Positions 1 to 5,770 of a stretch of DNA of 9,322 nt are shown here, in pieces. Position 1 is the stretch's first letter; each line of letters begins with the position of its first letter. The DNA comes from Sedimentisphaerales bacterium (GTDB taxonomy: Bacteria; Planctomycetota; Phycisphaerae; Sedimentisphaerales; SG8-4). The DNA is taken from positions 1-9,322 of the forward strand of contig JAFGCA010000424.1 of NCBI GenBank assembly GCA_016932895.1, read 5' to 3'. Both the position numbers and the translations under genes were made by a program. The notes beneath the pieces are model-generated. The model had not been told where the DNA came from. It did not search any database and saw only the letters and a list, made by a program, of their open reading frames with translations.

Positions 1-303
1 CTCGACATCTTCGCCGGCGAGCAGGAGGACCCCGACACGTACATGACCACAGGTGGCAAGCTCGCCATGAAACCGGTCGGCTTGAAGGAACGCGGCGTCT
101 TCTGGCTCAGCTCGGGCGGCAGGCGTCCGACGTTCGCACCCATCGTGATCCAGACCGACAACCCCGGCTGGCACGACGCCACACTCGGTGACGTCGACGG
201 CGACGGCGATATCGACATCGTCACCAAAATCTGGAACAAAGACGGCCCCACCTACCACGCCGACTTCTGGAGAAACGACACACCCAAAGCCGCCCAGCGG
301 TAG
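1..303 (+). CDS. VCBS/FG-GAP repeat protein, C-terminal end (5' truncated)
   Basis: The frame is open from the first base, so the gene starts outside the window; only about 100 residues are visible. Residues 64-74 of the visible part read DVDGDGDIDIV, the Asp/Gly-rich calcium-binding loop typical of VCBS/FG-GAP repeats, which build seven-bladed beta-propellers in secreted or surface proteins. It is preceded by WHDATLGD and followed by a Trp, the usual surroundings of such a blade. An ATG at 43 lies in the same frame but is probably internal, because the sequence before it (LDIFAGEQEDPDTY) looks like normal coding sequence and resembles a further blade. The protein ends soon after the repeat (NDTPKAAQR), with no sorting domain. 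Substrate and function cannot be told from this fragment. The next gene converges on it from the other strand. Confidence 0.8.
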   Translation, partial: LDIFAGEQEDPDTYMTTGGKLAMKPVGLKERGVFWLSSGGRRPTFAPIVIQTDNPGWHDATLGDVDGDGDIDIVTKIWNKDGPTYHADFWRNDTPKAAQR

Positions 304-359
304 GGCGACCGCCGGCGTGCCTCTGAAACAGCCGGGTGACGCTTCGCGCTATTCCTCTG

Positions 360-1100
360 TTACCGCCTCTGCCGTTTCTCCTGGCTTTCCATCCACCGTT
401 TCCTCTGGCTCTCCAACCATTCCTTGTCCTGCACTCCCAGCCACACGCCCACCTGAACCGGCGTCGACTTGCGCCCCGCCTTGTCATAGGCGTAGGCATA
501 CACATCCACGACATTAGGTTCCGGAAAAGAGACCCAGACAGGGGGCAGCGTCTCCTCCCAATTACTGGACCAATAAGCGGTTTCGGAGAAGATCCCTTCA
601 CCTGCTTCCTCGGGCTCGGCGCGCACGTAGTTGGCCCATTGCTGTGCGTCCATTGCCTGGCCGGAATCACGAATTCGGATCGGCACGATCGATTCTCTCA
701 ACAACTCGTCGTAAAAAGGGGCTATATGAATATACACCGGATATTGCTCTTCTCGCACGATCCGCCGACCGCCCTCGCCGATGCGTTCTTCTCGGATACC
801 AAGACCCACGATGTCTTTGTCCTCGTCGAAACCAGAAACCCAAAGCGCGTAGGGGCCGGGTCGGGGGGAAATGAACATGGCGTAGAAGATCACCGGCTCA
901 GGATCTGTCTCGCCGTTTTGCCAGAGGAACCGAGCCTTCTCCACACGCGTCTTGACGTCATTCGTGTCAGCCCGTGGCGGCATGTCCTTCTCGATCAATC
1001 CAAGCCATGCCACAATTGGGTCTGCCGGCCTGTTTCTTGCGCATCCGCAAAACACAATCGCCATAAGCAATAGCATTCGGACAAGTCGCGGGCCATTCAT
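360..1100 (-). CDS. putative lipoprotein, 246 aa, unknown function
   Basis: The start at 1100 has a good Shine-Dalgarno (GGAGG, 8 nt before ATG; + strand 1109-1113). The N-terminus is a lipoprotein signal: R5/R8, a hydrophobic stretch LLLMAIVF, then C18-G19-C20 as a lipobox. The -3 residue is Phe rather than the usual Leu, so the lipobox is slightly atypical. The mature protein would be anchored in a membrane. I recognise no domain. The middle (about residues 70-190) has alternating hydrophobic and aromatic segments such as PVIFYAMFISPRPGPYALWVSGFD and could be a beta-rich fold. The C-terminal tail is very basic and holds two near-identical 8-residue blocks (WLESQRKR, WMESQEKR). The long + strand frame opposite it has no signal peptide, SD or recognisable product. 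It stands alone: its neighbours are on the other strand. Confidence 0.8.
   Translation of the reverse strand: MNGPRLVRMLLLMAIVFCGCARNRPADPIVAWLGLIEKDMPPRADTNDVKTRVEKARFLWQNGETDPEPVIFYAMFISPRPGPYALWVSGFDEDKDIVGLGIREERIGEGGRRIVREEQYPVYIHIAPFYDELLRESIVPIRIRDSGQAMDAQQWANYVRAEPEEAGEGIFSETAYWSSNWEETLPPVWVSFPEPNVVDVYAYAYDKAGRKSTPVQVGVWLGVQDKEWLESQRKRWMESQEKRQRR
372..419 (-). repeat. 24-bp tandem duplication at the 3' end of the 246-aa lipoprotein gene
   Basis: Positions 372-395 and 396-419 are two adjacent 24-bp copies matching at 20 of 24 bases. In frame they encode WLESQRKR followed by WMESQEKR, extending a charged, probably helical C-terminal tail by one unit. Being a multiple of three, copy-number change would keep the frame. 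Confidence 0.65.
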
Positions 1101-1377
1101 AGGTTATCCTCCACTCAAGATCTCAGAATCTCTCGTCAAAAACGCACGTCGGTAATTCTCCGCGGCGCCGTCCTCACCCGGTTGTCTGTCCCTGTGGCAC
1201 GTCGCGCTTGAATCATCCGCCACGGCTTCTTGTCCGCCGCACAAAGCACAACAGTCCCGAACGCCATAGCTGATTGTAGGCACATCTGGGCGGTACTGCA
1301 AACACGAACTGCGACAAACTGTCGGCTCAGCCTCTTGATACACGCGATCTGACTTTGTACAAGATGATCGCGGGGGC

Positions 1378-1406
1378 TTGACATCGGCGCGTGGGTATGC
1401 TATCAT
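1378..1406 (+). promoter_or_regulatory. sigma70-type promoter of vapBC
   Basis: -35 TTGACA (1378-1383, perfect), 17-bp spacer, -10 TATCAT (1401-1406, 5 of 6). Transcription would start near 1413, about 23 nt before the vapB ATG. The -10 box lies inside the palindromic operator, so binding there should block the promoter. The rest of the 1101-1377 gap upstream holds no gene or motif that I can support; the small - strand frames there have no SD and no recognisable product. Confidence 0.8.
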
Positions 1407-1417
1407 TATGATAGCAT
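1397..1417 (+). promoter_or_regulatory. operator: perfect palindrome for the VapBC (FitA-like) repressor
   Basis: ATGCTATCAT, a single central T, then ATGATAGCAT: two perfect 10-bp arms around one base. It covers the -10 box and the expected transcription start of vapBC. Ribbon-helix-helix antitoxins bind such inverted repeats and autoregulate, more tightly when bound to the toxin. From memory, gonococcal FitA half-sites are TGCTATCA/TGATAGCA, which are both present here (1398-1405, 1409-1416). Confidence 0.8.
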
Positions 1418-1435
1418 TAATATGGAGAAGGTTCT

Positions 1436-1666
1436 ATGGCGCAGATACTGGTACGCGATCTTGATGATGACGTCGTGACGCGATTGAAGGATCGGGCGCG
1501 GCGGCACGGGCGTAGCTTGCAGGGGGAGGCCAAGCTGGTTCTCACCCAGGCGGCGGGTCTGGGTTTCCAGGACGCCCGTAGACTTGCCCGGCAGTGGCAG
1601 AGCAGACTGGCGGGTCGGGAATTGCCTGATAGTACGGTTCTGATCCGCGAGGCCCGGAAGCGATGA
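1436..1666 (+). CDS. vapB: VapB/FitA-like ribbon-helix-helix antitoxin
   Basis: A 76-aa protein with an Arc/FitA-type ribbon-helix-helix domain in residues 2-42: a short DNA-contacting strand (AQILVRDL), helix A (DDDVVTRLKDRARRHG) and helix B (SLQGEAKLVLTQAAG). Residues 45-76 form the charged tail that in this family wraps and blocks the toxin active site. The start is set by GGAG at 1424-1427, 8 nt upstream, and by the promoter ahead of it. The stop overlaps the toxin start as ATGA, the standard translational coupling of such operons. It should dimerise, neutralise VapC, and together with VapC repress the operon through the palindrome at 1397-1417. Length and layout are normal for the family. 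Confidence 0.9.
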   Translation: MAQILVRDLDDDVVTRLKDRARRHGRSLQGEAKLVLTQAAGLGFQDARRLARQWQSRLAGRELPDSTVLIREARKR

Positions 1667-2088
1667 CGACCCTGGTAGTGGACGCCAGTGTCGCCGCGAA
1701 GTGGTTTCTGCCGGAGGCCGATGCGGCGGCGGCCCTGCGCTTGCTGAACGGGCGTCATCGCCTGGTCGCCCCGGATTTGATCCGTCCGGAGGTGGGCAAC
1801 GTCATGTGGAAGCTGCACGGGCGGGATTTGCTCAGTGCGGCGGAAGCCTCCGAAATAATCGAGGATTTTCTGGCCATGCCTCTGGAGATCCACGACAGCG
1901 GCTTTCTCGTAGCCAGTGCCCTGGAGATTGCCATGGCCACGCGGCGTACCGTCTACGATAGTCTGTATCTAGCCCTGGCGGTCGAGTTGGAGGCTACTGT
2001 CATCACGGCAGACGAACGCTGCCTCAACATGCTGGAAGCGGGTCCTTTCGCTCGCTTCGTTCGGTCTCTGGGCCGATGTCGCTCTTGA
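1663..2088 (+). CDS. vapC: VapC-type PIN-domain ribonuclease toxin
   Basis: A 141-aa PIN domain with all four acidic residues of the metal site visible: D7 (VVDASVAAKW), E43 (RPEVGNVMWK), D99 (VYDSLYLALA) and D117 (ITADERC). VapC toxins are Mg2+-dependent endoribonucleases that usually cut tRNA or rRNA and halt translation when the antitoxin is degraded; the RNA target here cannot be predicted. The ATG overlaps the vapB stop by 4 nt and has no separate SD of note, so translation is probably coupled. Length is typical for VapC and nothing is missing, so the toxin is likely active. About 90 bp separate its stop from the converging DUF362 gene; I see no convincing terminator there. Confidence 0.92.
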   Translation: MTTLVVDASVAAKWFLPEADAAAALRLLNGRHRLVAPDLIRPEVGNVMWKLHGRDLLSAAEASEIIEDFLAMPLEIHDSGFLVASALEIAMATRRTVYDSLYLALAVELEATVITADERCLNMLEAGPFARFVRSLGRCRS

Positions 2089-2176
2089 GTGGACGTGAAC
2101 CGATCCGGGGAGGCTGTTGCTGTCGTCACATGGGGGAAGGCCGGCCCTGATATTTGGGCGTCCCTTGCAGTCGGTG

Positions 2177-3151
2177 CTAATACTCCGTTGGTTTGGACTT
2201 GGTCGTTCGGGAGGGGCGGGCCAGGAGCAGGATTTGGCGGGCGGTGCTGCGGCAGACGTGGGTGAAGGAGAATTTGATCGGGGCCATGCGGGGCATCTGA
2301 AAGTCCGTGCAGGGCGTTGGCGGCAGGGGGTCGCCGAGAACTTCGATTTCATCGCCGTTGGCGCAGCCGAAGCCCGTTTGCCGGGCGGTGCGGATGATGG
2401 GGATCTGCTCGGGCTCGACGTCGATCAGGCGGCAGCAGGTCAGCTCGCACGCGACCGGGTCGGTGCCGGCCACCAGCCAGCCCAGCGGCTTGCTCGGGCC
2501 GCGGATCGGGCCCTGTCCCTCCATCGCGACGATGCCGTCGACAATCGTCACAGCCGGAGCGAGGTGTTGATAGATACCGATCAGCAGCTTGCAGAACTCG
2601 GTTTCGCTGTCCCCCTTCTTGAAATGCCACAGGGCCTTGCGCTTGCCGCTGACGCAGCCGAACATGTTCTTGACGGCGATGGTCGCGACCAATTGCTGGT
2701 GCGCCTTGAGTTTAGGCAGGTTGACAATGACGTCGGCGTCAAGGGCTACCGAGCTGATCTTGACTCGCGGCTTGCCCGGGCCCAGGTGACATTTCCGGGG
2801 CGCGTCCAGTTCCCGAATTGGAACGCCGAGCTTCTGCAATGGCTCGGTCAGTTCCAGAACGCGGGCGCACGTGGCGGTGTTGGCCCAGGCCGGCGAATCG
2901 GCCACGAAGGGCCGGGCGCCGAAGTCCTTCAAGAGCCGGGCCGTGGCCAGAATGACGGCGGGGTGCGTCTGGGCGGCGCTGCGATGATGCGAGCGCGGCG
3001 CGATGAAATTCGGCTTGAGCAGGACGCGGTCGCCGCGTTTGACAAAGCGTTCCAGGCCTCCCAGGAGGGCGAACTGCCGCTCGACCGCCCCGGCAACCCG
3101 GGCGTCGTCGTAATCATCGCATCGAATGAGGGCAACTTTTGTCGCTGGCAT
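2177..3151 (-). CDS. DUF362 domain-containing protein, 324 aa
   Basis: The sequence carries the usual string of DUF362 motifs: KPNF (46-49), THP (61-63), DSP (84-86), NLPKLKAH (143-150), VKNMFG (159-164), DGIVAMEGQGP (204-214) and GTDPVA (228-233). The family is widespread in bacteria and archaea and common in planctomycetes. Many members also have 4Fe-4S ferredoxin motifs, and an iron-sulfur or redox role has been suggested, but the biochemical role is not settled. No CxxCxxC cluster is present here, so this is the plain form. There is no signal peptide, so it is probably cytoplasmic. The start lies 6 bp after the stop of the 287-aa lipoprotein gene on the same strand, indicating co-transcription; the SD is weak (GAG). 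The 672-codon frame on the opposite strand is a high-GC artefact. Confidence 0.88.
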   Translation of the reverse strand: MPATKVALIRCDDYDDARVAGAVERQFALLGGLERFVKRGDRVLLKPNFIAPRSHHRSAAQTHPAVILATARLLKDFGARPFVADSPAWANTATCARVLELTEPLQKLGVPIRELDAPRKCHLGPGKPRVKISSVALDADVIVNLPKLKAHQQLVATIAVKNMFGCVSGKRKALWHFKKGDSETEFCKLLIGIYQHLAPAVTIVDGIVAMEGQGPIRGPSKPLGWLVAGTDPVACELTCCRLIDVEPEQIPIIRTARQTGFGCANGDEIEVLGDPLPPTPCTDFQMPRMAPIKFSFTHVCRSTARQILLLARPSRTTKSKPTEY

Positions 3152-3157
3152 ACGATC

Positions 3158-4021
3158 TCAACTGCGGACGTGTGTGCACACGAGCACCAGGACTCGCACG
3201 GCGGGTTTCTGTTGCGGCGGCCTACGCGTAGCGGCGTTGAAGAACAGGCAGGCTCCCGGCTGGTTGAAGAACAGCCCCCCCAGGCTGATGCGCTCGTTCA
3301 CGTACCTATCCGGGGCCAGAACGAGCACGTCTCCCGGCCCCATCTGCGTGGCAAAAGCGGCCGAGGCGAAGGGGAATTCGTGCTTTTGGATTCTCGATTC
3401 CAATTCGCTGATCGCACTGGTCACCGGCAACGTGTAGGACGGGTACGCGATGACTTTTCGTACGCCTCGCGCCCAGGGCATGGGCTCGCACGTCAGCCTC
3501 AACACCAGCGCTCCGGGGCCGACGTTAACCACCTCCTGGGACAGGTTCGAGTTGATGAACGAGATCCTGCGGTCGCCGGAGAAATGGGCGACGGGCAAGT
3601 CGGTGGGCTCGTTTTCTGCGAGGATCAAAGAGGTGGTTGCGGCCCTTTGGGCACCCGCCCCGGCCAGCAGGCTCTCGATCTGAAGCCAGTTTTCGGTACG
3701 CCCGAACTTGACGCGGAAACCGTTCTGGCTGAAGGCGTTGTAACTGTTCATGCGGACGGGTTTGGCCGAGAGGACCTCCCAGAGCTTGTCGAGCCCGTCC
3801 ACGTTGTCGGCCGGCAGGTCCAGGATGTGGACGTCCATATGAACGGCCGCCAGGAACTTGACTTTCGCCGGTCCGTCCTTCGTCACCGGAGCGAGATCAC
3901 CGATCTTTGCCTGCTCCCACACGTTTTCCTGTTCCTCGGGCGGGCTCTTACAGCCGGCCGCCGCGATCAGCCACCAGGCCAGAACCAGGATGGGCAGGAG
4001 CCGTCTCATAAGGCCAGTCAT
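3158..4021 (-). CDS. putative lipoprotein, 287 aa, unknown function
   Basis: The N-terminus is a clear lipoprotein signal: R6-R7, a hydrophobic core (LLPILVLAWWLIAAAG) and lipobox AAGC with the acylated Cys at 24. The mature part starts KSPPEEQENV. I recognise no named domain. Segments such as VKFLAAVHMDVHILDLPADNVDGLDKLWEVL and RVKFGRTENWLQIESLLAG suggest an alpha/beta protein followed, after about residue 140, by beta-rich sequence. There is no SD at the ATG at 4021 or at the alternative M5, but a near-consensus promoter lies directly upstream and would start the mRNA at or next to ATG 4021, so this start was kept. The DUF362 gene follows after 6 bp, so the two probably share a transcript. 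Their functional link is unknown. Confidence 0.82.
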   Translation of the reverse strand: MTGLMRRLLPILVLAWWLIAAAGCKSPPEEQENVWEQAKIGDLAPVTKDGPAKVKFLAAVHMDVHILDLPADNVDGLDKLWEVLSAKPVRMNSYNAFSQNGFRVKFGRTENWLQIESLLAGAGAQRAATTSLILAENEPTDLPVAHFSGDRRISFINSNLSQEVVNVGPGALVLRLTCEPMPWARGVRKVIAYPSYTLPVTSAISELESRIQKHEFPFASAAFATQMGPGDVLVLAPDRYVNERISLGGLFFNQPGACLFFNAATRRPPQQKPAVRVLVLVCTHVRS

Positions 4022-4027
4022 AGTACC

Positions 4028-4056
4028 AGTTTAGCGAGAATGCGGCCATTTGTCAA
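4028..4056 (-). promoter_or_regulatory. promoter of the lipoprotein-DUF362 unit (leaderless)
   Basis: On the - strand: -35 TTGACA (4051-4056, perfect), 17-bp spacer, -10 TAAACT (4028-4033, 4 of 6). Only 6 nt lie between the -10 box and the ATG at 4021, so the predicted start of transcription is the ATG itself or one base away. The lack of any SD agrees with leaderless translation. The remaining ~180 bp up to 4233 show no gene. Confidence 0.65.
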
Positions 4057-4232
4057 TGCCGAGGAGCGCCTGCTGCCAAGGCCGGACGCCCTCCGCGAGC
4101 CAGCGGACAGCAAGCCGGAAAGGGCGGGCCGATAATACCCGCTTTGGCTGTCGTGTCGAGGCCGACAACCGGTGCGACTGCTCAGCGCCGGTCGCAAGAA
4201 GCCGGGAGCCGCAGGCAGTGGACCTGACGCGG

Positions 4233-4442
4233 TCACAGGTGCGAGAAACGCTCGACTTTGCGCAGCGTGCGCTGGGCGATGGCGTCTTCGATCCATTGCA
4301 CGGAAGCGGGGCCGTAGTGGTACGCATCAAGATCGTGCAGATCGTCCGGATCCAGGGGCCCTGCTGCACCGGTGATTTTGCCAAAGGTGTCACTTTCGAC
4401 CGCGTAAACTCTGCCGTTGTTGTGTTGCCAAAATGTCTTCAT
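4233..4442 (-). CDS. small hypothetical protein, 69 aa
   Basis: The ATG at 4442 was chosen over the in-frame ATG at 4475 because AGGGG (+ strand 4449-4453) sits 6 nt before it. The product begins MKTFWQHNNGRVYAVESDTFG and contains GPLDPDDLHDLDAY (29-41) and a likely helix VQWIEDAIAQRTLRKV (48-63). It is acidic in the middle, has no signal peptide or membrane segment, and looks like a compact soluble protein. It has the composition of a real protein rather than a high-GC shadow frame. I do not recognise the family and give no function. It is monocistronic, with its own possible promoter, and points toward the lipoprotein-DUF362 unit on the same strand but about 180 bp away. Confidence 0.65.
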   Translation of the reverse strand: MKTFWQHNNGRVYAVESDTFGKITGAAGPLDPDDLHDLDAYHYGPASVQWIEDAIAQRTLRKVERFSHL

Positions 4443-4459
4443 GATGTACCCCTGTCGAA

Positions 4460-4488
4460 AGTGTACGTAACGCACGCAGCGACGGCAA
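4460..4488 (-). promoter_or_regulatory. possible promoter of the 69-aa gene
   Basis: On the - strand: -35 TTGCCG (4483-4488, 4 of 6), 17-bp spacer, -10 TACACT (4460-4465, 4 of 6). The start of transcription would be near 4453, giving a leader of about 11 nt with the SD at its very 5' end. This is plausible but not strong. Confidence 0.4.
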
Positions 4489-4633
4489 ACTGGAGAGGCT
4501 GTGAGCTTCGGCGAACGCTTGGGCGAGAGCCAAGACCCGGAAATGCTGCGCCCGGGGCGCCAGCGACGCCGCTAACCGCTCAGACGGCTTCTGCCGGTAT
4601 ATTTCCGGGCGTTCCATGTGGCGCCAAGAAACG

Positions 4634-4679
4634 AACCCAGGATACAACCGGGACAACCCAGAAATAGGCTGGGTATAGT
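4634..4679 (+). promoter_or_regulatory. possible promoter with repeated ACCCAG boxes
   Basis: -35-like GGGACA (4650-4655, 4 of 6), 18-bp spacer, -10 TATAGT (4674-4679, 5 of 6). AACCCAG occurs at 4634-4640 and again at 4655-4661, exactly 21 bp (two helical turns) apart, and its reverse complement CTGGGT occurs at 4669-4674, touching the -10 box. The boxes could be an operator. A transcript from here would begin near 4686 and run into the structured stretch and the terminator at 4930-4983. Region 4489-4633 shows nothing I can call. Confidence 0.35.
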
Positions 4680-4685
4680 TGCATT

Positions 4686-4983
4686 TTTCCCGGATTGGCA
4701 CTTCCGTGACCAAGGAGAGCCCTTATTTACTTTCAGGCTGCTGAGGACGATTCATATGGTAGTAGGCAGGACCGGTATTGGACACGCAAAGTAGCACTTT
4801 GGCCGGGACGGTCAGAAGGCTCTTTGCGCAACAAGAAGAGAAGGTGGTTGGGGGTATCACTGCTCGGCACGGATTCGTGGCCCCTGCGACATTACTGTAT
4901 GTCGAGCAGATGATACTTTCGACCCCTGTGGAATGGTGCTGTTGCCCGGGCGAGTTCTGAGCAGCAGTGCCATTCCCGTTTTT
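4686..4983 (+). ncRNA. candidate structured RNA (sRNA or leader/attenuator), about 300 nt
   Basis: No protein gene is convincing here, but the + strand RNA can form several helices. (a) CGCAAAG 4785-4791 with CTTTGCG 4822-4828, with a small inner helix 4801-4804/4818-4821. (b) 4855-4868 with 4901-4915: 14 pairs, one bulged A and one G-U pair. (c) CGACAT 4887-4892 with ATGTCG 4899-4904, which competes with (b). (d) The terminator hairpin 4930-4976. Mutually exclusive helices ahead of a terminator resemble riboswitch or attenuator design, and the receiver-like gene lies about 90 bp downstream. It could equally be an independent sRNA. A 12-codon frame with an AGGA at 8 nt (ATG 4756, stop TAG 4792-4794) might be a leader peptide. 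I recognise no known RNA family. The 5' end depends on the uncertain promoter. Confidence 0.35.
4930..4983 (+). terminator. intrinsic terminator on + strand
   Basis: Arm 4930-4945 pairs with 4961-4976 over 16 consecutive base pairs (13 Watson-Crick and 3 G-U) around a 15-nt loop, followed two bases later by TTTTT (4979-4983). The three G-U pairs would be A-C mismatches on the other strand, so the structure is directional. It lies upstream of the receiver-like gene and downstream of no clear CDS. Confidence 0.65.
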
Positions 4984-5070
4984 ACGCTGTGGTAGGACCG
5001 GCTGGGGGAACGTCGCCAGAGACGATAGGCAGAACGTGGGGCGTCCCGGGATAGACACTGATGGTGGGAA

Positions 5071-5481
5071 ATGCGGGCTAAAAAGCCGATGTTGTTCATA
5101 GGAGGCCGCCAAACCAAATGGCCGGCTGTCGAACAAGCCCTGGGCGAACTGGGCATCGCCGACGGTGTGCTGTACGTCCAGGGGCTGGAGCAGGCTCGCA
5201 CGCACCTTGAGAGTCACGACCAGACGGCGCCTTCCGTGGTGCTTCTGAGCATCGACCGTATCGGCGGCAACGGGTTGGATGCGCTGAAGACGCTCAAGGC
5301 CAACGAGCGGCTCGGGCGGGTTCCGGTCGTGGTCCTTGCGAGTTCCAGCGATGCACGGCTGGTCAACGAGAGCTTCGCACAGGGAGCCGCCGGCTACCTG
5401 GTCGAGGCCGCCGACAGCCGGGAGTTTGCCCAAGCCATTCGCCGGATTCACGACTATTGGACTCTCAGCGAGCTGCCGTAG
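5071..5481 (+). CDS. CheY-like receiver domain protein with degenerate active site
   Basis: A stand-alone 136-aa receiver fold. The second half (ALKTLKANERLGRVPVVVLASSSDARLVNESFAQGAAGYLVEA, then an AIRRIHDYW helix) matches receivers of the Rcp1-like type. The usual catalytic residues are gone: the N-terminal acidic pair is replaced by G11-G12, the phospho-acceptor Asp at the end of beta-3 aligns with S60 (VVLLS60ID), and the beta-5 Lys aligns with E112 (GYLVEA). The Ser/Thr position is kept (S91-S93). It is therefore probably not phosphorylated in the normal way and may act as a protein-protein module. In-frame stop TGA at 5059-5061 limits the start to ATG 5071 or M7; 5071 has a weak GGTGG ahead. 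There is no output domain and no kinase gene nearby. The antisense 242-codon frame is a shadow. Confidence 0.82.
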   Translation: MRAKKPMLFIGGRQTKWPAVEQALGELGIADGVLYVQGLEQARTHLESHDQTAPSVVLLSIDRIGGNGLDALKTLKANERLGRVPVVVLASSSDARLVNESFAQGAAGYLVEAADSREFAQAIRRIHDYWTLSELP

Positions 5482-5516
5482 CGAGGCCGACCGGTCCGGC
5501 TAAGGCCGCCAGCGAT

Positions 5517-5759
5517 TCAGCCCATCTTCCGGAGCCACCGAAATCGAAACGTGTTGCGCACGCGCTCGGTAAACCGGATCCCCAGTCGCTGCGCACTCGT
5601 CCGATAATTAGTCCGCTTCAGGTCCCTGGACGCCACTTCCGCTGATCGCCGCTCGAAGAGCCACGTCAGAACGCCTCCGGCCCATCCCAGCCGGCGGGCC
5701 CGCTTTCGCTGCCCCTCGCCGGCGGCCCTCGGCCCCAATCTGCGCTTTGAATCCTGCAT
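5517..5759 (-). CDS. small basic hypothetical protein, 80 aa
   Basis: It begins 11 bp after the stop of the 193-aa gene on the same strand, consistent with one operon; there is only a weak CGAG ahead of the ATG. The protein is rich in Arg/Lys, with a short hydrophobic stretch LGWAGGVLTWLF (24-35) and a C-terminal block RTNYRTSAQRLGIRFTERV (49-67) followed by RNTFRFRWLRK, which has the amphipathic character of a real domain. I do not recognise a family and give no function. Membrane or nucleic-acid contact is possible from the composition but not shown. No frame on the + strand here is more convincing. The main reasons for calling it are spacing and composition, so an artefact remains possible. 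Confidence 0.5.
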   Translation of the reverse strand: MQDSKRRLGPRAAGEGQRKRARRLGWAGGVLTWLFERRSAEVASRDLKRTNYRTSAQRLGIRFTERVRNTFRFRWLRKMG

Positions 5760-5770
5760 ATCTCGTCCGG

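Noticed and set aside
336..1073. 245-codon + strand ORF opposite the 246-aa lipoprotein
   Set aside because: No SD, no domain, and the - strand frame has a signal peptide and strong SD.
1104..1406. 100-codon and 82-codon - strand ORFs between the lipoprotein and vapB
   Set aside because: They overlap the vapBC promoter and operator, and have no SD and no recognisable protein features.
2144..2170. GGCCGGCC palindrome and GCCC/GGGC pair between vapC and the DUF362 gene as a terminator
   Set aside because: Stems of only 4 bp and no T-run on either strand.
2117..4135. 672-codon + strand ORF opposite the DUF362 and lipoprotein genes
   Set aside because: It is antisense to two genes with clear motifs and a lipobox. 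Its product is low-complexity and family-less, as expected of a GC-rich shadow frame.
4770..4845. Resemblance of ACGCAAAG...GGCCGGGAC to a GEMM (c-di-GMP) riboswitch
   Set aside because: Only short pieces match, in the wrong order, and the conserved core and second helix of GEMM are absent.
4778..4960. 60-aa + strand ORF (MDTQSSTLAGTVRRLF...)
   Set aside because: No SD ahead of the ATG, and the frame ends inside the terminator loop. The stretch is better explained as structured RNA.
4723..5451. 242-codon - strand ORF opposite the receiver gene
   Set aside because: The + strand frame is a recognisable receiver domain. The - frame also runs through the terminator and candidate RNA region.
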